Of a stretch of DNA of 64,000 bases, positions 58,184 to 64,000 are shown one piece after another; the first letter of the stretch is position 1; each line of letters starts with the position of its first letter. The stretch is taken from the NCBI GenBank assembly GCA_024449915.1, contig JAMZAV010001270.1, positions 496,001 to 560,000 of the forward strand. Reading direction: 5' to 3'. Made by a program: the position numbers and the translations under genes. The stretch comes from Sweltsa coloradensis. Lineage: Eukaryota > Arthropoda > Insecta > Plecoptera > Chloroperlidae. The notes below the pieces were generated by a model, which did not search any database, was not told the origin of the DNA, and worked only from the letters and a program-made list of their open reading frames with translations.

Positions 58184-58335
58184 GTTAAACACTCTTTACA
58201 GTATTCACTCACCCAGTTTCTTATAGAAGATTCGGAGGTTGCAACCCACAACGAGAATCTTTGGTTAAACACTCTTTACAGTATTCACTCACCCAGTTTC
58301 TTATAGAAGATTCGGAGGTTGCAACCCACAACGAG
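58184..58335. repeat. 80-bp tandem duplication over a WDR48 splice donor
   Basis: 72 identical bases (58184-58255 and 58264-58335) with an 8-bp spacer, period 80. The copied block includes the last 43 bp of exon 5, its GTGAGT donor and 29 bp of intron. Confidence 0.9.
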
Positions 58336-58478
58336 CTCTGGTCAGGTGTGAGAACCATCTTGAGTATCGGTGCGATCTCTTCGCATATTAGAACTCGCTT
58401 TTCGGGATTTCGAAGATCAGTCATGAAGATTTTACGATCCCTTCCCCCAGATATAACATGGCTGAATGTATCAGTTGC
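58293..58478 (-). CDS. WDR48: WDR48 exon 5 (WD repeats 6-7)
   Basis: The acceptor CTTCCAG|GCAACT gives [18 protein letters not shown], then [16 protein letters not shown] and [14 protein letters not shown]. The donor is CTGG|GTGAGT, phase 0 at both ends, 62 codons. The last 43 bp of the exon and its donor are duplicated just downstream (58184-58255), which creates a second identical GTGAGT donor 80 bp further on. Using that donor would run into a stop before the site. Confidence 0.95.
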
Positions 58479-58532
58479 CTGGAAGAGATGTTCATTGAAT
58501 TTTATGGAAATCAATCCAGAAAAAAAACAATA

Positions 58533-58604
58533 CATCTCAGCGGGGTATCGAACCCCGGTCTCCCGATTGCCGGTCGAGTGAATTACCCCTAAGCTACCGA
58601 GATG
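58533..58604 (-). tRNA. tRNA-like sequence, Ala(GGC)-type anticodon, probably a pseudogene
   Basis: On the minus strand a full cloverleaf can be drawn: a 7-bp acceptor stem (ATCTCGG with CTGAGAT, one GT pair), A box TAGCTTAGGGG, a 5-bp anticodon stem with two wobble pairs, a 4-nt variable loop, a perfect T stem and B box GGTTCGATACC. Eight Ts follow after a few bases (a pol III stop). The loop has C at position 33 where U is invariant, and GGC alanine anticodons are avoided in eukaryotes. It lies in the WDR48 intron before exon 5. Confidence 0.5.
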
Positions 58605-59203
58605 GTTAAATTCATAACATCTGGATTGTTGGTGCTTTGTAGATCTGAATAGATTGGAACAGTACTTCATGAACACAACACATGCACAAGACACACCTTG
58701 AAAATATAAGAAATAAACTAATTTTTTGTAGGCTAAATTATGCAAGTCATATAAATCAAGATTTAGATTTAATAGGGCCTAATAAAATAAAATAGAAACC
58801 TGATTACCGGTAATGTGTTTCAGCTAGCCTACACCAACTCTGTCATCTAGTAATCAAAATCACTACGATGATCTATTTGCTCAGTTCAATCAACGATTTT
58901 CAAAATAGACAACACCCTCTAGCTATATTGCATTTATATTGCATACTGTGGGAGAAAGAGAGTTAAGACGCTATATAATGCGGCATGCCACATGCTCACG
59001 TGTGCGACTGCAGTGACTGTGGGGTACACAGTCATCACACACCCGAGAATGGCATTTAGTTCGTTAAACTCCCTTCCTCCCGCAAGGCTTTGTGTGATAT
59101 AGCTGACGCTGGTGAATGAATACTAGCAACAATTTAGAAAAACTCTGGAAGTAAAAAATAAGTATGCCTCAGCCTACATAATTCAACAAAGAGCGATTCA
59201 TAC

Positions 59204-59499
59204 CAGCAATGCCCAGACACCCTCTTCGTGTACTCGTATGGTAGAAATGCATCTCTGTTGTCCTAGTGACCACAGTTTAATTGTACCATCCGAGCTGCCC
59301 GAAAGACATTGTGTTCCATCTCGGTTCAGAACCAACGCCTTCACGTTATCCGCATGGCCTTTTAGTTTCATGAGTTTGGCACATGTTCTTGGGTCCCAAA
59401 CTCGCAGGACTTTCTCTGTACTTCCGCTAACAATAGCTGTTCCAGACGGATTCATTGCTAAACTGTAGATCGAGTCTTTATTTCCATTCAGTGATGAAG
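59204..59499 (-). CDS. WDR48: WDR48 exon 4 (WD repeats 4-5)
   Basis: The acceptor TTTAAAG|CTTCATC reads [20 protein letters not shown], followed by two blades ending [12 protein letters not shown] and [11 protein letters not shown]. It ends [10 protein letters not shown] with the donor GCTG|GTATGA. The acceptor AAAG|C is weaker than a pyrimidine-AG consensus, but it is the only frame-preserving choice and matches the vertebrate junction. Confidence 0.95.
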
Positions 59500-59779
59500 C
59501 TTTAAACAAAAAGATAAATTTAACAAATTTATTAGGTTATCCCTACCTAAACAGAATTAGACACACAAGTTGAAATGTTTAGATTGGATTGAAGCAATAT
59601 ATTGATTGAAATTTAACTAACAGTGTATTTTTTAGATTAGATTGTAACTTGCTAGGTATCATTGCTCATTGGTATCACTACGGTACCAACAATAAGACTC
59701 TTTGAAATTGTTTAATCAGAAGTTTACCAGCCAGATAAATTCTAACTGGACATTGAAATACTACTCAGGATTAACTTAC

Positions 59780-59992
59780 TGGTAACTGTATTGTTGCTGG
59801 CGGTTAACGCCGTCAGTGTGTTCACATCCCACAGGAAGATAGCTCGGTCAAGGCCAGCGGAAGCTACTTGTTCCCGATCTCGAGCGTATGCCAAAGCCTT
59901 AACATAGTCTTTGTGAGTACGAAGTGTTGACATGCAGAACCCCTTGTGAGCATTCCATACTTTAACAGTTGTATCAGAGCTTGCCGATATCA
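59780..59992 (-). CDS. WDR48: WDR48 exon 3 (WD repeats 2-3)
   Basis: The acceptor TTTCAG|TGATATC completes the codon TTG and gives [20 protein letters not shown] third WD repeat follows ([11 protein letters not shown], then [20 protein letters not shown]). The donor is TACCA|GTAAGT. Near-identical to vertebrate WDR48. The blade ends (VKVWN, IFLWD) are the usual WD dipeptide positions. Confidence 0.97.
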
Positions 59993-60558
59993 CTGAAAGA
60001 AAATTACAACCCAGTAGTTATTTATAGGCCCTTCCCCTAGGTCTGATTTATGATTGATAGTATAGGCCTAGTGGGGAAACGAAAAACAAAATGTAGCCAA
60101 GTATAACATGGGAGAAAGTAATTGAATTTGGCAGTTCCTACCACCACTCGGAAACATTGTATTAACAACACATTTGTCCCCAGGTTTGTGTTATCATACA
60201 TATTGGCCTTTAGTCAGCCTGTGTTGTAGGAAAGCTCTACTGCATTCAGAGTACAATTAACTTTGATTTATTGTATTTATATGGGAAAATGCTAATGGGC
60301 CAATTTAATTCAAAATAGCAACTTAATTAGTTAATTACCCGTAAGCAAATATGTGGGTTAATTAATCTTATTACCAGTATAGGCTTAAGCCTAATATCTG
60401 GGCCAATGTTGAAAATTTTAAGGGTCAATAGGACTTTATGTTGGATTGAAAAGCTCTAGCCTAGATACAACTTGGAGTGGCTGAAAAGTTTATGGGGAAA
60501 GTTAGCTAGACAACTTTTATTTAGCCATGTAGACTAGGCCACCAAACTAGGAACTTAC

Positions 60559-60775
60559 AATTTTTTCCTCCACAGCACAGAACTATGTCATTAACCCAAT
60601 CAGTATGATGTTCCATAGACTGAATATAGGGTTCCTTAATAGTTTTACAATTCCATATTCGTACAATACTGTCTCTACCGGCTGAATAAAGCCGATTTAG
60701 ATGTGCATCATATTGCAAAGAGTTAACACCGGCTCTGTGTTTACGTTCAACTTCATCGCGTATAACGAAAGACAC
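60559..60775 (-). CDS. WDR48: WDR48/UAF1 coding exon 2 (WD repeat 1)
   Basis: First WDR48 exon found here. The acceptor TTTTGCAG|GTGTC starts [20 protein letters not shown], then [12 protein letters not shown] (WD repeat 1) and [16 protein letters not shown]. The donor is AATT|GTAAGT. In human WDR48 about 17 residues precede this point (MAAHHRQ...KVQ); that first exon was not found downstream of 64000 on this strand. WDR48 is the beta-propeller cofactor that activates the deubiquitinases USP1, USP12 and USP46. Confidence 0.96.
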
Positions 60776-61327
60776 CTGCAAAAGATAATACAAATACTAG
60801 ATAAGAGTAGGCCTTCCTGTAAAAAATGTAAAATTTAAATAGAAAGCAAGTTTAGGTACCGGTAGGCCTAGGTAACCCAAACATAATTCTAAGTTTCTCT
60901 TTAAAGTAGGCCCTAGTACAGAAAGACCGGACAATTTTTAGGTATGGCATAATGAAAAGCAGTCACATGCTTTGCTTCTCTGTTCAATATATTAGGCTAT
61001 AGGCCTACCGGCGACAACTTTGCAAGTGCTGCCAAACGGTAAACTTGCTCCCCTCTCTATCATAGGCCTACAAGGAAAGAAAGAACTGAAGTGCTCCTCT
61101 GATGTTATTCATACTACTTTTAACAAATTGGGGAAATGCTTTCAAAGAGGAACTTTTAAAAGAACTTTGGCTAATTCATATTTTAGACAGACTAGAACTT
61201 TTCTAAATTAAAGGTTTCAAAAGAACTTGAACTTTTTAAAAGTTCATAAATTGAGCTGTGAACAGAACTTTTAGAAAGTTAATTTTTTAAATGATTATTA
61301 CTATAGTAGGCCTGGGCCTGACAAATT
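60776..61327. other. Upstream side of WDR48 exon 2; no first exon found
   Basis: Expected to be WDR48 intron 1. 61130-61285 has clustered GAACTTTT/AAAAGTTC words. No ATG-containing exon ending in a KVQ-like codon set plus GT was recognised. Confidence 0.4.
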
Positions 61328-61445
61328 ACGGTAGGGCCCACTTGTTCATTATAGGACCCCCCCCCCCCCCCCCAACACCACTAACCTACCCGTACTTTCC
61401 TTTTTTTGGGGGGTCCTTCTCCTTATAATGAACAAGTATCGTACC
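61328..61445. mobile_element. Short palindromic MITE with C/G runs
   Basis: Inverted CACTTGTTCATTATAGGACC and, from the right, TACTTGTTCATTATAAGGAG around a C17-19 run (61357-61373) and a G6 run. Confidence 0.5.
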
Positions 61446-61718
61446 CAAATTACCATCAGCAATCAAACTCATAGCCTAAATACTGTAACATTACCGTTTT
61501 TTGGGGCTTATATTAAATTATTATCGAATAACAATTTATAATTAAAAACTTGTATAAAACTATTAGGCCTACCTCTTTTATATTCAGTCAATCAGTCACT
61601 CAATATTACAACAAAAAATGTGAATCTTTATAAATTAACATTAAATAACATTTCAAATAATCGCGCATCTTTCAACTCGTAAATATTTACTATCCACTCA
61701 TGGTTCCTTGAGATCATT

Positions 61719-64000
61719 TTTTTTTTTTTTTTTTTTCTTGTGCAAAGTTGGCCTCTTCAGCCATTCTTCTGTCTTGCTATCCAATATAAGACTGCCTCCT
61801 TTTCTATCCTGCCTCAGGTCATCGGGGGGGGAGTCATGTCATTCTTGAGGGCGGCGCATCTAAAGGGAGATGCGCTCTGTCTTGATCTTCTAAATTACAA
61901 AGTTTGCGGTGGCCACTTCGTTGGTAATGTTGAAGCGGTGCAGGGGGTGCTGCAAGACGTCGTGACCGTTACAAGCCGAAATGGGGGGTGGCCGTCTTCC
62001 TCGCCCAGTCTTTGTCGGGGCCCTTTTTTGATCTCGCCCAAACCAGTTTTTTATCGTGAAGTCTTTTTCTGTGGTGTTTCTGAAGATCCTTTTTGTGGTT
62101 GACTTGATCTTAGTTTTGAACCATTTTGGTAGGAGAGAGGCGCTGGCTGGTGGTTGCGGTGCTTTTGTGGCACTTTTGGCCAAGAATCTGCCTTTTCATT
62201 CCCCATGATCTTGCAGTGGGCTGGGGATCCATTGAGTCTCTAATAGTTTTTTTTGCTGTCGGATGCCGACAAGGGATTTTTTTGAAAAGCAGCGATTTAG
62301 GATGGAGGTTCGCTGTTTGAGAGACAAATTGGATGGCGGAGACGCTTCGTTAGGATCACAAATTTTTGTCTTGTTGAGGGGAAGGCGGGGTCGGCGATTT
62401 TTTCGGCCGCCCTGGCAATGGCTGCGCCCTTTCAGCGTCGAAGTATTTTTTCGCCAGCTCCCATTGGAGTGGCTTCTTCAAAGGATGCAGTGGATGCCGT
62501 AACCGTTCTATTGTAGGAGTCATAGGAGCCGTCTGTAAAGATGTGCACCCACTCTTGAAGAGGAAAGTGCTTCTTCGGGTTTGCTTCTCAGCAAGCTCTT
62601 TCAGTTCTTTATGGCCCATTGGTCACCCTTTCTTCTCGATGCCGTCAATTTTGGTCCCCGGGGCAAGCTGATTGGGACTTGTCCGGCAGAAGCTTGGGAG
62701 GGGTACGTCAAGTGGTGCACGTGGTGTTTTCTAGGAGGATAGGACAGTTTTTACTCTTCAGTTGGTGGACTGTTTCAGCAAAGTTAGTGTGCCCCTTTGG
62801 GACTTTTGAGGTTGGGTAGTTGAGCCATTTGTCGGGGTTTAGGCGCGCCAGTTTTTCGTGCAGTTGGACAGCGCGCTGCTCTCTTCTTAGCTGTAGAGGC
62901 TCAATTTGGCTGAACCACTCCATGGCGATAATTGGGGTGGTTTTCACTGCTCCCGTTATGAGGCGAAGGGCTCGATTTTGGACTCTGTCGACATGGCTGG
63001 CGTGCGTTGCGGCGGCGCGGGAAAGACTTCGGTGCCGTACTCAATGGCTGGTCTGATGTACGTTTGTAGGTCAGCGCCAGAGTGTCTAGTTTTGCACCCC
63101 AGGACACACCGGCTACCCTTTGAAGGAGTCGTAGTCGTTTATGGCCCTTCTCTGCAGCCTTTTCAAAGTGGATCTTGCCGGTCATTTTTTTGTCGAGAGT
63201 CACACAAAGGTACTTCATCTCATCTGTCTGTTTAATCTGTTCGCCATCAAGAGTGATGTTGAACTTGAAGGATTGTGACTCATCGTGAAGTAGGTGCAGA
63301 TGGTTTTGCTGCAGTTTATCTTAAAGCCGTGCACTTGATCCAGCCTGCAGCTACGTCATGGCGGGGCCCCATTTTTTGCTCCAGTCCAACCGGACTTTTT
63401 CCTGTGAAGAAGATGACAAAGTCGTCTGCAAAAACTTTAAACGACAAGGCCAGGTATTCGATTCAATAGTTTGATGAGTCCATTGATTGAAATTTTTGAA
63501 GACGGTCGGTGCTGTGATTGTACCTTGAGCAACTCCGGCTCGCGTCTTACGTGTTTTGCTAGGGGCCCCTTTGTGGACCACCTTGATACGCCTCTTGTTA
63601 AGAAGTCGTGGAGCCATCTGACAATGTTGTTTGGTACTTCATCTTTGATCATCTGCTTGACTGCCCATGACCGGTCGGTGGAGTCGAAAGCCCCAGAAGG
63701 TCGAGGGAAAGACGCCATGTGCTTTTACCTTTGCTGAAACCCTCTTTGACCCGTCTGCGCAAGTAGGGGACTTGGTTGTGGTGCCTCGGTGTTGTCGAAA
63801 AAACCCGCCCGGTCTTCGGCGATGATGTATTTTCTTTCGAGGTATTATCCAAGCGTGCATTGACTATTTTCTCAGCCGTCTTTGCAAGGGCGCTTGTGAG
63901 GGCAATTGGACGATAGCTGGGAGGGTCAGGGGTCTTTCTCAGGCTTCAGAATTGGCGTGATGAAGGCAGTTTTTCCAGCTTGATGGGACTTCACTGGTCC
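61719..64000 (-). pseudogene. LINE with RNase H (I/Jockey group), decayed, runs off the window
   Basis: The minus-strand poly(A) tail at 61719-61738 marks the 3' end. RT pieces: RAGVAQGTITAPTVF and, just after, VFADDFVI (about 63400-63440), then KYLCVTLDKKMTGKIHFEKA and RLLQRVAGVSWGAKLDTLAL (63080-63218). An RNase H motif HIFTDGSYDSYN lies at about 62510-62550. Several frameshifts (for example near 63090, 62700, 62350) inactivate it. RNase H plus A-tail point to the I or a Jockey-related clade. Confidence 0.82.

Noticed and set aside
1..64000. Bacterial or viral gene cluster
   Set aside because: All long ORFs belong to host exons or transposons; no operon structure, ribosome-binding sites or viral genes were seen.

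Overview
This is a window of animal nuclear DNA. It holds three spliced housekeeping genes with GT-AG introns and many interspersed transposons. I see no bacterial operons, rRNA or CRISPR. The proteins are clearly animal-like, and the repeats (tRNA-derived SINEs, several LINE clades, hAT, piggyBac and TA-type MITEs, and a frequent palindromic TAGGCCTA word) suggest a repeat-rich invertebrate, probably marine. I cannot name the species.

Genes. (1) TSEN34, the 3'-splice-site-cutting subunit of the tRNA-splicing endonuclease, lies on the minus strand. I assembled it from three exons (27832-27907, 16670-17305, 13688-13878) into a 300-residue protein with a complete Tyr/His/Lys triad. (2) PPAN (Peter Pan/Ssf1, a Brix-domain 60S ribosome-assembly factor) lies on the plus strand in four exons (28267-39009) and encodes 473 residues. 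TSEN34 and PPAN are head to head, with 359 bp between their start codons. (3) WDR48 (UAF1, the WD-repeat activator of USP1/USP12/USP46) lies on the minus strand. Ten exons (60775 down to 51317) encode 655 residues; only the short first coding exon was not found. All exon junctions keep the reading frame.

Layout. 1-13.6 kb is a repeat graveyard: hAT, foldback and SINE copies, an RTE-like LINE split twice by the same 528-bp MITE, a GC-rich LINE, and a piggyBac-like MITE. 13.7-27.9 kb is TSEN34; its first intron holds an approximately 8.2-kb inverted-repeat transposon with a broken DDE-like transposase gene, itself hit by a LINE, a TA-type element and small palindromes. 28.3-39.0 kb is PPAN; intron 2 carries a nearly full-length antisense LINE with an intact SGNH-type ORF1. 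39.1-49.7 kb is gene-free and full of TIR elements. 49.7-60.8 kb is WDR48. 61.7-64.0 kb is an RNase H-bearing LINE.

The most unusual structure is 3' of WDR48. The end of its last coding exon has been amplified into a tandem array of about seven approximately 126-bp units (49.69-51.43 kb). The units decay with distance from the exon, and a SINE with a perfect 12-bp target duplication sits inside the array. The second candidate is the large transposon in TSEN34 intron 1, which carries a repeated TTACGGTTGTGAC motif.
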